Below are positions 15,865 to 24,676 of a stretch of DNA of 37,525 bases, in pieces. The notes below the pieces were generated by a model. The model made no database searches, was not told the origin of the DNA, and worked only from the letters and a program-made list of their open reading frames with translations. This DNA comes from a virus. The position numbers were made by a program, and so were the translations under genes. The first letter of the stretch is position 1. Each line of letters begins with the position of its first letter. The stretch lies in the IMG/VR virus record IMGVR_UViG_3300025322_000089, positions 1-37,525 of that record; one strand, 5' to 3'.

Positions 15865-16306
15865 AGTAAACCGAGCATTAAACGTAGGGTGTTCTGATAT
15901 AACTAGGTGGATTCCTAATACTGAGGGATTAGACAATATAGATCACGGACAAAAGTGGTTGTGTTCGGTATTTGACTTCAAGCCTCCTTATTTATACGAC
16001 GCAGTATTCGCCCATCATTTTGTAGAGCATTTCCAAGATACAGTAGCTTTGATGGAGCAATTAGGCTCGTTTCTGAAGATAGGTGGAGTGTTGGATATTC
16101 GAGTTCCCACTTTACCCCATCCCCACGCATTCTTAGATCCGACCCATGTTAAATACATCCCAGAACAGGCGGATGTGTTTTTCGGTTACTTTACAGACAA
16201 AGCATTCGGAGGACATTGTATGACCAAGTGTAAGTTTGAAATTATAGGAATGGACAGGGACAGATTCCCGTGGGAGTGCCACCTCACCCTCCGCAAGGTA
16301 TCATGA
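15848..16306 (+). CDS. SAM-dependent methyltransferase, short
   Basis: 152 aa. NVGCSDITRWI gives a glycine-poor motif I; VFAHHFVEHFQDTVALMEQL matches the post-motif HVLEHxxD pattern of Methyltransf_11 enzymes; GSFLKIGGVLDIRVP is motif III. The N-terminal part is shorter than usual. It overlaps the previous gene by 17 bases. Likely O- or N-methylates a sugar made by the cassette; target unproven. Confidence 0.75.
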   Translation: MEKKIEVNRALNVGCSDITRWIPNTEGLDNIDHGQKWLCSVFDFKPPYLYDAVFAHHFVEHFQDTVALMEQLGSFLKIGGVLDIRVPTLPHPHAFLDPTHVKYIPEQADVFFGYFTDKAFGGHCMTKCKFEIIGMDRDRFPWECHLTLRKVS

Positions 16307-17442
16307 AGAAAATAAAAGTATTAGGATCACTGACTAATTTCAAGTTAAAAACCAACCAAAGTACCGGTCAAGAAATTATGTATGTAGGTGGAGTTGATTA
16401 CGCTAGAACTATTAGCCCTCTAACCTACTTACCCAAGGATGAATTTGAGGTAGATATATCCTACGAGCTAGTAGGTGGAAAGACGAGTAAGTTTACGAAT
16501 ACCGAGGATCTGTCCAAATACTACGACATTATGTATTTCTCATACGCAGACTCGGTTAAGTTCTATCTTGAGTTAAGGGTGCAAGGGATGAAGTACGGAA
16601 TGAAAGTAGCTTTAGACTTAGACGATAATATCTGGGCGGTCGATCCCACACACCCTTATTACAAAGGGGATTATGAACCAGGTAGTGAGAAGCTATTTAA
16701 CAGAACTGCGATTATCTTAGACGCAGACTCCCTCACTACAACAAATCCTTTTCTAAAATACAAGATTGTAGAACACACCCAAAGACCGATTAAAGACATT
16801 ACCGTCCTTCCTAATTACGTTGACCTGACTAAGTATGATTTTAAGAAGATCCCACCTAAGGTTAAAACAGATGAAATAACCATAGGCTATATAGGAGGGG
16901 CCTCACATTATCCCGATGTAAACAAACCCGAATTCACTAAAGCTATGAGAATAATCATGGACAAGTACCCGCAAGTAAGATTCAAGACTACTTTCTATAT
17001 GCCACAACTCAAAGCCTTATTTGGGTACAAGTATAAGTACACCCTAGGAAGGTACAACGTATATAGGTTTATTGACGAAGTGTGGCCCAATATGGCTAGT
17101 GAGTGCGATATATATGTCGCACCTTTAACATGGAGCAATTACAGTCGTGCGAAGTCGTATATTAAATACTTAGAATACTCCGCAAGTAAAACACCTTGTA
17201 TTATGGAAAGGATCGACCCTTACAATGACGTTCTAGCCAACCATCCTGAAAGAGGGCTACTAGCTTCGAGTACCGAAGATTGGGTTAACCACCTTTCATA
17301 TTTAATAGAGAATCCGGATAAAGGCAAAGAGATGGCAGAGGAGGCGTATAAATATATTAAAGAGAATCACACCATGCAGGCCAATGTGGATAAGTACGCT
17401 AACTATTTTAGGGGAATACTTGACAACAAAAGTGAGAAATGA
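16303..17442 (+). CDS. Glycosyltransferase, group 1 (GT4-like)
   Basis: 379 aa from ATG 16303; an in-frame GTG at 16270 would run back over the methyltransferase. A GT-B enzyme: YDIMYFSYADSVKFYLELR and VALDLDDNIW in the N-terminal half, IGYIGGASHYPDV (about 189-201) opening the second half, and YVAPLTWSNYSRAKSYIKYLEYSASKTPCIM with the E of the EX7E-like donor site. Last gene of the cassette; its stop codon is part of the extended -10 of promoter C. Confidence 0.82.
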   Translation: MKKIKVLGSLTNFKLKTNQSTGQEIMYVGGVDYARTISPLTYLPKDEFEVDISYELVGGKTSKFTNTEDLSKYYDIMYFSYADSVKFYLELRVQGMKYGMKVALDLDDNIWAVDPTHPYYKGDYEPGSEKLFNRTAIILDADSLTTTNPFLKYKIVEHTQRPIKDITVLPNYVDLTKYDFKKIPPKVKTDEITIGYIGGASHYPDVNKPEFTKAMRIIMDKYPQVRFKTTFYMPQLKALFGYKYKYTLGRYNVYRFIDEVWPNMASECDIYVAPLTWSNYSRAKSYIKYLEYSASKTPCIMERIDPYNDVLANHPERGLLASSTEDWVNHLSYLIENPDKGKEMAEEAYKYIKENHTMQANVDKYANYFRGILDNKSEK

Positions 17443-17448
17443 TATATA
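17420..17448 (+). promoter_or_regulatory. Promoter C at end of glycan cassette
   Basis: TTGACA (17420-17425), 17-base spacer ending in TGA, TATATA (17443-17448). The TGA is also the stop codon of the glycosyltransferase gene. The transcript would start near 17455 and meet a terminator within 60 bases. Confidence 0.75.
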
Positions 17449-17467
17449 TTATTCATAGGCTAGTTTA

Positions 17468-17516
17468 GTGCGTATTTACGCACGGAGGGCCACCCGATTG
17501 TTTGGGTGGTTTTTTT
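17468..17516 (+). terminator. Leader hairpin plus intrinsic terminator C
   Basis: A perfect inverted repeat GTGCGTA-TT-TACGCAC (17468-17483) is followed by CCACCC (17490-17495)/GGGTGG (17504-17509) and seven T (17510-17516). Together with promoter C this could produce a short RNA of about 60 bases. The next + strand gene is 510 bases away. Confidence 0.85.
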
Positions 17517-17794
17517 ATTGGTTAAAACTTGTTGTTTAGTTGGAGTTCCGTAAAAACGAACTTACCTAATCGAGATGCGGCCGCAAATCGACCTTAAGGA
17601 ATTCCAACTAGATCGCAAGTCTAGAAGGCTACACCTGATAGTAGATGAGGTATCAGGCCGACCAAACGACCGACTTAATCTAAAAACGGAAACTTCAAGC
17701 GTAACGCTTAAGAATACGGAATAGAGAGAAGAGGGAAGTGAAGGGAGGATGGCTAGGTAAGCAGTTTGTAGACGGACTCCCCTGAGGCGAAGCC
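17517..17794. other. Structured gene-free region
   Basis: No convincing gene in 278 bases. Strong inverted repeats: AGTTGGAGTTCC (17538-17549) with GGAATTCCAACT (17598-17609), 12 bp plus one more, enclosing the 8-base palindrome GCGGCCGC (17577-17584); CCTGATA/TATCAGG (17634-17640/17651-17657); CTT-C-AAGCG-TAA-CGCTT-AAG (17693-17712); TGAGGC-GAA-GCCTCA (17783-17797). CTTACCT (17561-17567) could pair with AGGTAAG (17755-17761). A purine run covers about 17720-17750. Candidate structured RNA, origin or packaging site; no known class recognised. Confidence 0.6.
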
Positions 17795-18001
17795 TCAATG
17801 AGGAGAAGTGAGTTTGGATTTTAGATACCTTAAAAGGAATAAGAATAGAACGATATTAGGAATTATTACCACAAGAATAAACACCTTATTGGTATTAGCT
17901 CTGAAATTATCCGCAAATTCCATTCCCTGGTTAGCAAAGTAAAACCAAAGGTAGAATGCCAAACCAAGATAATAAAGACCGACTAAAAAGGCTTTAATCA
18001 T
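17795..18001 (-). CDS. Two-helix membrane protein (antisense gene)
   Basis: 68 aa, the only believable minus-strand gene. Two hydrophobic segments, about residues 4-24 (FLVGLYYLGLAFYLWFYFANQ, starting here) and 41-60, flank a polar loop with GMEFADNFRANTNK; the end is basic (RYLKSKLTSPH). A good promoter places its start site on the ATG, and a stable hairpin spans the stop codon. No ribosome site. A small gene with its own signals set between modules is typical of phage 'morons', for example superinfection-exclusion proteins; function here is only inferred. Confidence 0.6.
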   Translation of the reverse strand: MIKAFLVGLYYLGLAFYLWFYFANQGMEFADNFRANTNKVFILVVIIPNIVLFLFLLRYLKSKLTSPH

Positions 18002-18007
18002 AAGTTA

Positions 18008-18036
18008 ATTATAACACTATAAGTCAAATATGTCAC
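18008..18036 (-). promoter_or_regulatory. Minus-strand promoter of membrane gene
   Basis: On the minus strand: GTGACA (18036-18031), 17-base spacer ending in TGT, TATAAT (18013-18008). Six bases later comes the ATG (18001), so the predicted mRNA is leaderless. The -35 overlaps the ATG of the plus-strand gene at 18030. Confidence 0.7.
18018..18023 (+). promoter_or_regulatory. Possible -10 box for internal virion gene
   Basis: TATAAG lies 6 bases before ATG 18030, the same spacing as other near-leaderless starts here. The -35 region is poor. It overlaps the divergent minus-strand promoter, so the two would compete. Confidence 0.35.
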
Positions 18037-19253
18037 ATACAGGATCATGGGGAACACCAGATTTCGGAATAACCGAAAGGATTTCAGACCTACTCGGCTT
18101 TACTCGATATAGTTCGGGAGGGTCGGATTTGGTTATGGATCAGTATCAAAATCCAGCTACAGCAGATCTCAACAAAACGGGGACATATCAGATGAACCCT
18201 ACACAGCAACAGAGCTACCTTAATACCTACGCAAGCACCCCGCAAGTTTTAGGTGAAAACACCTCGAATCCTCCAGCAAATCCCGCCCCGACAAACACGG
18301 GTGCGTTCCCATCTGATCAATATAAAGGTTGGGATCCAGTTGCCGCACAGGCTGATTGGGAAGCCAAACAAAGAGAGGGTTCTTCTGGCCCTTCTTACGA
18401 AGACATTATGAGACAGCAAATCGAGGGTGGATATTCAAACTACTTCGGTGAATTGGATAATATGCTCAATACCAGCCTCCCAGGGCAGAAAACAGCCCAA
18501 GAAGGAATAGCTAACACTTCCTACAATACCAATGTAACAGATTTAGGACTTCAAAAAGATCAAAACCAAGCCGATCTTGATATTCAGGCAGGTAAGACCC
18601 AAACCAACCAAGTCAAGACCTTAAAAGACATTTCCTCAAACATTCGAAACTTGATGAATGCCGGAAATACCTATCTTGGATCAATGGGGGCTGGAGACTC
18701 TTCGGCAGTTAATCAATATGCTTACGGACTTACTAAACTAGGAAGCCAGCAAAGAGGAGATGTTCAAGCCCAAACAGCCTCAATATTAAGTGATATAGCC
18801 GACAGAGGTTCTAAATTAAACAATATCTATATGCAGGAGAAAAATAGACTCGCAGGTGAAAGAGATACAAGAATCGGTCAGATAGCCGATTGGTTTGCCT
18901 CAGCACAACAGCAATTACAAACAGCCAAAGCTCAGGGTCAACTATCTAAGTCTCAAGATTTACAGAGTCTTACAACCAATCTCTACCAGGCAGCCATCAC
19001 GAAACTTACAGCTATTCAGAATCAAACAGCTCAACGACAGGCATCCCTTGAGAGCTGGGCTATGAGTAACGCTACAAACTTGGCGCAACTCAAACAAAAC
19101 ATGGCAGGAATTGGAGCTTACACGGCCCCACAACAGCAATACGGGCAGATCACAGGAACGCCTCAGTTTGCTCCCGCAGGAACATCGACAGCTAAATTTG
19201 GTGGAACTAACGCCTCAGTAGAGGATGAGCTAAAGCGACTGGCTGGCTTATAG
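18030..19253 (+). CDS. Internal virion protein, coiled coil
   Basis: 407 aa, Gln/Ala/Asn/Ser-rich. N-terminal ~130 residues are low-complexity (Pro/Gln/Asn), then a long helical region (about 170-350) with heptad-like patterns such as IADWFASAQQQLQTAKAQGQ. The C-terminus is Gly/Thr/Gln-rich, ending VEDELKRLAGL. Such composition and the place before a very large protein fit ejection or core proteins released with the DNA. No Shine-Dalgarno; start chosen by the -10 spacing. Family not identified. Confidence 0.65.
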   Translation: MSHTGSWGTPDFGITERISDLLGFTRYSSGGSDLVMDQYQNPATADLNKTGTYQMNPTQQQSYLNTYASTPQVLGENTSNPPANPAPTNTGAFPSDQYKGWDPVAAQADWEAKQREGSSGPSYEDIMRQQIEGGYSNYFGELDNMLNTSLPGQKTAQEGIANTSYNTNVTDLGLQKDQNQADLDIQAGKTQTNQVKTLKDISSNIRNLMNAGNTYLGSMGAGDSSAVNQYAYGLTKLGSQQRGDVQAQTASILSDIADRGSKLNNIYMQEKNRLAGERDTRIGQIADWFASAQQQLQTAKAQGQLSKSQDLQSLTTNLYQAAITKLTAIQNQTAQRQASLESWAMSNATNLAQLKQNMAGIGAYTAPQQQYGQITGTPQFAPAGTSTAKFGGTNASVEDELKRLAGL

Positions 19254-19265
19254 GCCAGAACCAGT

Positions 19266-22200
19266 ATGACACTTAAAGACATCGCAGACGAATTAAAAAA
19301 GAGACTTCAACAGGGTGTACAGACTGTTGGTGGGACGGCTTTTAATTTAATTCCTCCTGTTAATGCATATAACTCAGTAAAAAAGGTGGTACAACACCCC
19401 TATTTTAATCCCACTTCCAATAACGGAAACAACTTTTGGGGAAATTTAGACAGAGCAACACCTGGTGGAATTGAGGGTGGTATCCAGAGAGTACAAAATG
19501 CAATTCCCCAATTACCAACAGCTTTCGGAAACTATCTAAGGTCGGGCGTGCAACAAATAACACCTCAACCTCTACAAAAATACATACAACCGATTGTCAA
19601 TGTCCCGATAGCTGGAGTTCAAGGTATGGCTGGTATGTTTACAAATTCATTTAGAACGGGTATGGGTAGTGCTAATAAGATGATAGATGCCGGAAATCTA
19701 ATTGGAACGGGTATTAAAACCAATGACAAGGGTAAGGTTGTACAAGGTCTGGCCAAAGCTGCCTATGGTATAGGAAATTTTGCTGCGGTGGCAAGTCCTC
19801 TGTACCAGGGTGCAAACTTTGTTGTCAATCAACCGCAAATTGCATCATCGGACACACTTAGACGAGTCGCTTCCGGTGTAACACAAGGAATGGGTGATAT
19901 CGAATCTCCCAATGTACCACAAAGGAATATAAAAATATTGGGTATGGAGTTTGATCCGTTAGTAACGGCAGGAAACATGATTGGATTTGTAAAGAATCCA
20001 ACTAATACAAAGATATTCGGAGAAACAACAAAATTACTAAATCTAACCAAAAATATGAGCAATTGGTTTAAGGTTGGATCTCTTGCAGCCAAAGGTGGAA
20101 TTGAGGGACTTTTAATGTCATTGGGAGATTTACCCGAAAAAGACAGAGAAAAGTATATAGCTCAAAATATAGCTTTTGGTTCCGCTTCTGAAATAGGATT
20201 TGCTGGTGCAAGTAAAGTGGTGGGGAATATATACGGAGCACTTAAACCATTTATCAAAGAAACTGGAGAAGCGACAATTAAATACACAAGAAATGCTTTG
20301 GGACAATTTGCCAAAATATTATCAGAATTAAAAGGAAAATTCCCAAGTGAAGTAAACATGAGCGGGAAAGATATAAAATTTAATGAAGTATCAGACTCAA
20401 AATATGAAAGAGGTTTTATAGACGTAGAAGAAATAGGAAAGTCACTAGGATTAGTGAAAGACCCGACACAACCAGTAAAACCCGTATCTGTACCACAAGA
20501 TATTATACCACAGAAAACATATAGTGCCGTCCCAACCGAAGCGGGTCTCAAGAAACTCAAACTACAACAAGAAAGAGCAGCTAAAATAACGGCAAATAAT
20601 GATTATAAAGAATGGCAAAAAACACTCTTTGCACAAGAGGGTGCAACAAGAACACCTTATATGCAGTCCAAGGCTAACGTAGAAGACATAGGCAAGTCTA
20701 TATCAAAAAATACTAAGGTTGGAGGCGTTGGTGCGGAAGACTTAAAAGATATTTCTGGATTCAAGGCTTACACAAGAGATGTTTATAGAAACTTCAAAGA
20801 AGTATATGGGAAGGGTTTTGAAAACATTAAAAGGGTTTTACTTGATCCGTTTGATCAGGCCAAAGGTAATTTATCAAGAAATTATGCAAATTGGTCAAAA
20901 AGAATAAACAAAGAAATTGAGATTGATTTGGGCATTAAAAAGGGAAGTAAGGAAAGTGCTGCAACTCAAATGTTTGGTGAGGATAAGCTAACCTATGAAG
21001 AAATAGTTCAACAGTTTGGACAAAAGAAGGCTGACAACATAGTTAAAGCTGATCAATGGTTTAGAAAAGAATACGACCAACTACTTGATGAAGTAAATGC
21101 CGTCATGAAGCGTATCTATCCAAACAATCCAGAAAAGCTGATACCAAAACGCCAAGACTACTACAGACACTTTAGAGAAATGAGCCGAGGAATATCTGGA
21201 CTACTAAACATATTTGATAGTCCAGCCAACATTAAGTCTTCGCTAGCTGGTACGAGTGAATTTACCAAACCCAAATCAAAGTGGCTGTCATTTGCTCAAA
21301 AGAGGTTGGGCGGACAAACGGACGTGGATGCGGTTGGTGGATTTATAGATTATGTTAAAGCCGCCGAGTACAGTAAAAACATTGATCCTTTTACGAGTAA
21401 GTTTGGAGCTTTGGCCGATGACTTAGCAAAACAGACAGAAGCTGATCCAAAACTAAATGGATTTATAGAATATCTACACGATTTTTCAAGAGATCTCGCA
21501 GGCAAAACCAACCCGGCAGATAGGTTTATCCAAAAAGTAATACCAGGGGGAAGAAAAGCTATGAGTGTAATAAATTGGCTAAACAATAGGGTAAAGGCCA
21601 ATGTTATTCTAGGTAATGCAAGTTCATCTTTGGCACAGATATTCAATGTACCACAGGGGATAGCAGACGCTGGACCTGGAAATTCAATTAAAGGTTTAGG
21701 TTATACTATTGCAAACATTTTCGATGAGGCAACGCCCATCAAAAAGTCAAACTTTATTACAGAGAGGTATGGGAGTGGTGCTTTCGACAGGTTTGATAGA
21801 GGAATGATAAATAATACCAGAAAGTTTGCAGCATGGATGGTCACGGTTTTAGATAATGTCGGAACTAAATACATTTGGAACTCAGAATACGCAAAAGCAC
21901 TCTCAAATAAAGTCCCGAACCCTATTAAGTTTGCAGATGATGCAACGAGAGGTATGGTTGCGGGTAGGGGCATAGGTGAAGTCCCTCTAATACAAAAGTC
22001 GAAGGTGTTTCAAATGGTGGCACCTTTCCAGTTAGAAGTTGCTAATTTATGGCACGTAATGGGTGATTGGGTAGGAGAAAAGCAATTCGGAAAACTTGCA
22101 ACATTCTTTGCCGCTTCTTATGTATTTAACAGGACAGCGGAAAAAATAAGAGGAAGCGATGTGTCTTTAGACCCGATCCAGGCGTCGATAGATGCCTACA

Positions 22201-23222
22201 ATGCCTACAAAGAAGAAGAAGACAAGAAAATAGGACTAATGAGGGCTGGAGGAAGGCTTGCGGGAGAAGTTATCTCAAATGTTCCACTTGGTCAATCTTT
22301 AGCTGCGGCTTATCCCGAATATGGAGCAAAGGTCGGTGATACTCAGTTGCCAACAAGAGAGCAGTTCTTCGGTAAAGGGGATCCGACAAGATTTGGTTCG
22401 GGACTCTTGGTTACCAAAGGCCTACAAGATCCGCTTTTCAAGATACTCCCTCCGTTTGCAGGTCAACAAATAAAAAGAAGTATTGAAGGTATTGGGGCAA
22501 CCGAAAAAGGATATAGCGAGTCGGCAACCGGCAAGGTCAGGTTCCCAACAGAACAAACACCGCTTAGAAACATACAGAGAGCGGTTTTTGGTCAATATTC
22601 AACACCCGAAGCTAGAGAGTATTTTGATACAAACACTTCAGTTCTAGGAGATAAACAGTCAGAAACTTATAAGAAGTTATTAAAGACTGATCCAGCCAAA
22701 GCTCAGCAATATTACGATTCTGTTTTGGAAGCTAGAAAAAAAGACAAACCGAAGACTACCAACACCAAGTCCAATGGGATTGAAGTAAACGCTGCCGAAA
22801 GTGGTGAATCAGTCAGTGGTGGAAATATAAGTTATGTAAAAGATGGTGAACTTATAGAAGTTGACCTCGACAAATCTTTTGAATACCCAACATTTGATAA
22901 ATCTACAGCTATTGGCAAAGAAGCCATATCGAGATACAAGTCTGGCATATCAACTCAAGTAAACAAGATATACGACGCTTACGAGGCAGGAGCCATCACT
23001 CAAGAAGTAGCAAGCGAAAAGATAAACGCACTTTCTATCGCTTACGACAAGACCAAGGCTCCCAAAAAAGCCAAGAAAGGTAAAAAGATAACCGTCAAGT
23101 TCACTAAATCCAAAGTCCCTACAATTACCCTTAAAAGGCGTGCCGCACCCAAATTACCAACTATTAAATTTAAGAAACCTAAAATAACCAAGTCAACGAT
23201 TAGGAGATACACTATCAAGTAA
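19266..23222 (+). CDS. Large internal virion/ejection protein
   Basis: 1318 aa, the largest protein. The first ~330 residues hold Gly/Ala-rich, weakly hydrophobic stretches (GIGNFAAVASPLYQGANFVV; GNMIGFV); the middle is a mainly helical region (about 480-1100), including WLSFAQKRLGGQTDVDAVGGF and a possibly membrane-active SVINWLNNRVKANVILGNAS. The last ~60 residues are extremely basic with repeated K-x-P-x-I-x-hydrophobic-K elements. Size, place and design match podovirus ejection proteins that form a conduit through the cell envelope. No enzymatic domain recognised. Confidence 0.65.
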   Translation: MTLKDIADELKKRLQQGVQTVGGTAFNLIPPVNAYNSVKKVVQHPYFNPTSNNGNNFWGNLDRATPGGIEGGIQRVQNAIPQLPTAFGNYLRSGVQQITPQPLQKYIQPIVNVPIAGVQGMAGMFTNSFRTGMGSANKMIDAGNLIGTGIKTNDKGKVVQGLAKAAYGIGNFAAVASPLYQGANFVVNQPQIASSDTLRRVASGVTQGMGDIESPNVPQRNIKILGMEFDPLVTAGNMIGFVKNPTNTKIFGETTKLLNLTKNMSNWFKVGSLAAKGGIEGLLMSLGDLPEKDREKYIAQNIAFGSASEIGFAGASKVVGNIYGALKPFIKETGEATIKYTRNALGQFAKILSELKGKFPSEVNMSGKDIKFNEVSDSKYERGFIDVEEIGKSLGLVKDPTQPVKPVSVPQDIIPQKTYSAVPTEAGLKKLKLQQERAAKITANNDYKEWQKTLFAQEGATRTPYMQSKANVEDIGKSISKNTKVGGVGAEDLKDISGFKAYTRDVYRNFKEVYGKGFENIKRVLLDPFDQAKGNLSRNYANWSKRINKEIEIDLGIKKGSKESAATQMFGEDKLTYEEIVQQFGQKKADNIVKADQWFRKEYDQLLDEVNAVMKRIYPNNPEKLIPKRQDYYRHFREMSRGISGLLNIFDSPANIKSSLAGTSEFTKPKSKWLSFAQKRLGGQTDVDAVGGFIDYVKAAEYSKNIDPFTSKFGALADDLAKQTEADPKLNGFIEYLHDFSRDLAGKTNPADRFIQKVIPGGRKAMSVINWLNNRVKANVILGNASSSLAQIFNVPQGIADAGPGNSIKGLGYTIANIFDEATPIKKSNFITERYGSGAFDRFDRGMINNTRKFAAWMVTVLDNVGTKYIWNSEYAKALSNKVPNPIKFADDATRGMVAGRGIGEVPLIQKSKVFQMVAPFQLEVANLWHVMGDWVGEKQFGKLATFFAASYVFNRTAEKIRGSDVSLDPIQASIDAYNAYKEEEDKKIGLMRAGGRLAGEVISNVPLGQSLAAAYPEYGAKVGDTQLPTREQFFGKGDPTRFGSGLLVTKGLQDPLFKILPPFAGQQIKRSIEGIGATEKGYSESATGKVRFPTEQTPLRNIQRAVFGQYSTPEAREYFDTNTSVLGDKQSETYKKLLKTDPAKAQQYYDSVLEARKKDKPKTTNTKSNGIEVNAAESGESVSGGNISYVKDGELIEVDLDKSFEYPTFDKSTAIGKEAISRYKSGISTQVNKIYDAYEAGAITQEVASEKINALSIAYDKTKAPKKAKKGKKITVKFTKSKVPTITLKRRAAPKLPTIKFKKPKITKSTIRRYTIK

Positions 23223-23266
23223 AACTGTAAATTATCGGAGATAGTTAGAAGTTTGCTCGGATAACT

Positions 23267-23295
23267 TTGACAATGTGTTTTAAAAATGATATAAG
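23267..23295 (+). promoter_or_regulatory. Promoter D upstream of tail adaptor
   Basis: TTGACA (23267-23272), 17-base spacer ending in TGA, TATAAG (23290-23295). The leader then carries CCCCA-TGTC-TGGGG (23311-23324) before terminator D. Confidence 0.8.
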
Positions 23296-23327
23296 GGAAT
23301 TGCTAGGTATCCCCATGTCTGGGGAGG

Positions 23328-23357
23328 AAGGCGCAATTTTCGAATTGCGTCTTTTTT
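23328..23357 (+). terminator. Intrinsic terminator/attenuator D
   Basis: 11-bp stem AAGGCGCAATT/AATTGCGTCTT with one G-U, closed by a TTCG tetraloop, with a six-T tract. The outer part AGGCGCA...TGCGTCTTTTTT is shared with terminator E, including the G-U pair. The adaptor ATG follows 12 bases after the T-tract. Confidence 0.88.
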
Positions 23358-23369
23358 ATTGGCTTGAAC

Positions 23370-24095
23370 ATGACAGAACAATCAATCATCAACAACGTCT
23401 TCTCACTTCTTGAAAAAGATAGTGATACGTGGGATACAACCGACTCAGAATACTTAACGGCACGATCCTTCCTTAATATGGGAGTCCAGAGGTGGGAACA
23501 CTTTGATAACACCACTTGGAGAGAATTGTGGACTGACCTAACAAGTGCTTCAACGGGGGATAAAACAGTATCCGCAGCCGTCTTTACTTACGATACACCT
23601 ACAGACTTTGTACGAGAAGGGGGATATGTAACTACTACCGACAGTGCGGGTGGGGTTACATTTTGGCACGTATTACCTAGTGAGGAAGTAGGAAAGTACG
23701 CCAATAGTACCGATAATTGGGTTTATTTCAAGGGTAACGCTAAAGCAGGGCATAGTTTACAGTTTAACCCTCTCTCTACTCCGACTACAGGAGGGACAAT
23801 AAACTATCCTTATTACAAGGCCGCTACCCAAAGTTCAGCCACAAGTACAGTTTTAGAACCAAGCGATCCTAATTTTCTTTGTTACTTCATAGCCGCACAC
23901 ATGAGCGAGTCTACAGACAGTATAGACGGAAACTTCTTTACTGTAGCCGAAGGGTTACTTAAACAGATGAAATCAGTTAATAACTCGGGCTTCTGGGGGG
24001 TTCCGTTTAATATCGAGAGTAGTTTAGATAATTTAGAAGGATTTGGCACAGGGGACATGGGTTTCGCAAGTTCAAGTAATCCAACAAATCGTTGA
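23370..24095 (+). CDS. Tail adaptor protein (gp11/tail-tube-A-like)
   Basis: 241 aa from ATG 23370 (an in-frame TTG at 23364 would add two residues). It starts MTEQSIINNVFSLLEKDSDT, with a helical N-terminal bundle including YLTARSFLNMGVQRWEHFDN, then a beta-rich central domain, and a C-terminal helical block FLCYFIAAHMSESTDSIDG. The order helix-beta-helix and the place before the nozzle gene fit podovirus adaptors that ring the portal. No Shine-Dalgarno; the start lies just past attenuator D. Confidence 0.7.
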   Translation: MTEQSIINNVFSLLEKDSDTWDTTDSEYLTARSFLNMGVQRWEHFDNTTWRELWTDLTSASTGDKTVSAAVFTYDTPTDFVREGGYVTTTDSAGGVTFWHVLPSEEVGKYANSTDNWVYFKGNAKAGHSLQFNPLSTPTTGGTINYPYYKAATQSSATSTVLEPSDPNFLCYFIAAHMSESTDSIDGNFFTVAEGLLKQMKSVNNSGFWGVPFNIESSLDNLEGFGTGDMGFASSSNPTNR

Positions 24096-24100
24096 TATGT

Positions 24101-24676
24101 ATGAAAGCCACACAAAGAACAAAGAAATGTCAGTTTTGTCAAAAGACAATTAAGTGTCCATACCGGATGGGCGTTGGCGTTTGGAATAGAAAAAAGTATT
24201 GCTCTATGGAGTGCTTCTATAAAGGTAGAACTCAAAAGGTTGGTTTAATTTGTCAGTATTGCCACAAGGAGTTTTTTGTTTTCAAATCATGGGCCAATTT
24301 GAGGAAAAGGTGTTCAAAAAGGTGTGAGTCATTAGATAAAAAAGGAAAACACTTTAGCCCCACAACGGAAATAAAAAAGGGGAACATTTCATGGAATAAA
24401 GGACTCGGAAACGGAACAGAGACAAAAAGAATGAGAGGGTCAAAAGAGTATGGCATTTGGAGGGCTGCGGTCTTCATGAGGGATGACCACACTTGTCAAA
24501 ACTGCGGACAGAAAGATGGAACACTTCACGCTGATCACATTAAATCATGGGCACTTTACCCCGAACTAAGGTTTGCCATAGATAACGGAAGGGTGCTTTG
24601 TGTCGAATGTCATAGGCAGACAGACAACTATGCAGGTAGGGGAATTAGAAAGGATGATTATATTTTTCATGATTAA
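24101..24676 (+). CDS. HNH endonuclease with two zinc fingers
   Basis: 191 aa from ATG 24101 (a TTG at 24092 overlaps the previous stop). Two N-terminal Cys4-like fingers: CQFCQKT...YCSMECFYKG and CQYCHKEF...RCSKRCESL, then a linker KGNISWNKGLGNGTE, and a classical HNH core RDDHTCQNCGQKDGTLHADH ... VLCVECHRQTDN. It separates adaptor and nozzle genes, which are normally adjacent, so it is an inserted homing-type endonuclease. Its last 8 bases overlap the nozzle start, restoring coupling. Confidence 0.88.
   Translation: MKATQRTKKCQFCQKTIKCPYRMGVGVWNRKKYCSMECFYKGRTQKVGLICQYCHKEFFVFKSWANLRKRCSKRCESLDKKGKHFSPTTEIKKGNISWNKGLGNGTETKRMRGSKEYGIWRAAVFMRDDHTCQNCGQKDGTLHADHIKSWALYPELRFAIDNGRVLCVECHRQTDNYAGRGIRKDDYIFHD

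Noticed and set aside
17517-17794. Group I intron
   Set aside because: A GTAGACGG string recalls core elements, but no full P/Q/R/S set was found and the region interrupts no gene.
17562-17798. Minus-strand 78-aa frame
   Set aside because: Arg/Ser/Leu-rich shadow of a structured region, no promoter or ribosome site, overlaps strong inverted repeats.
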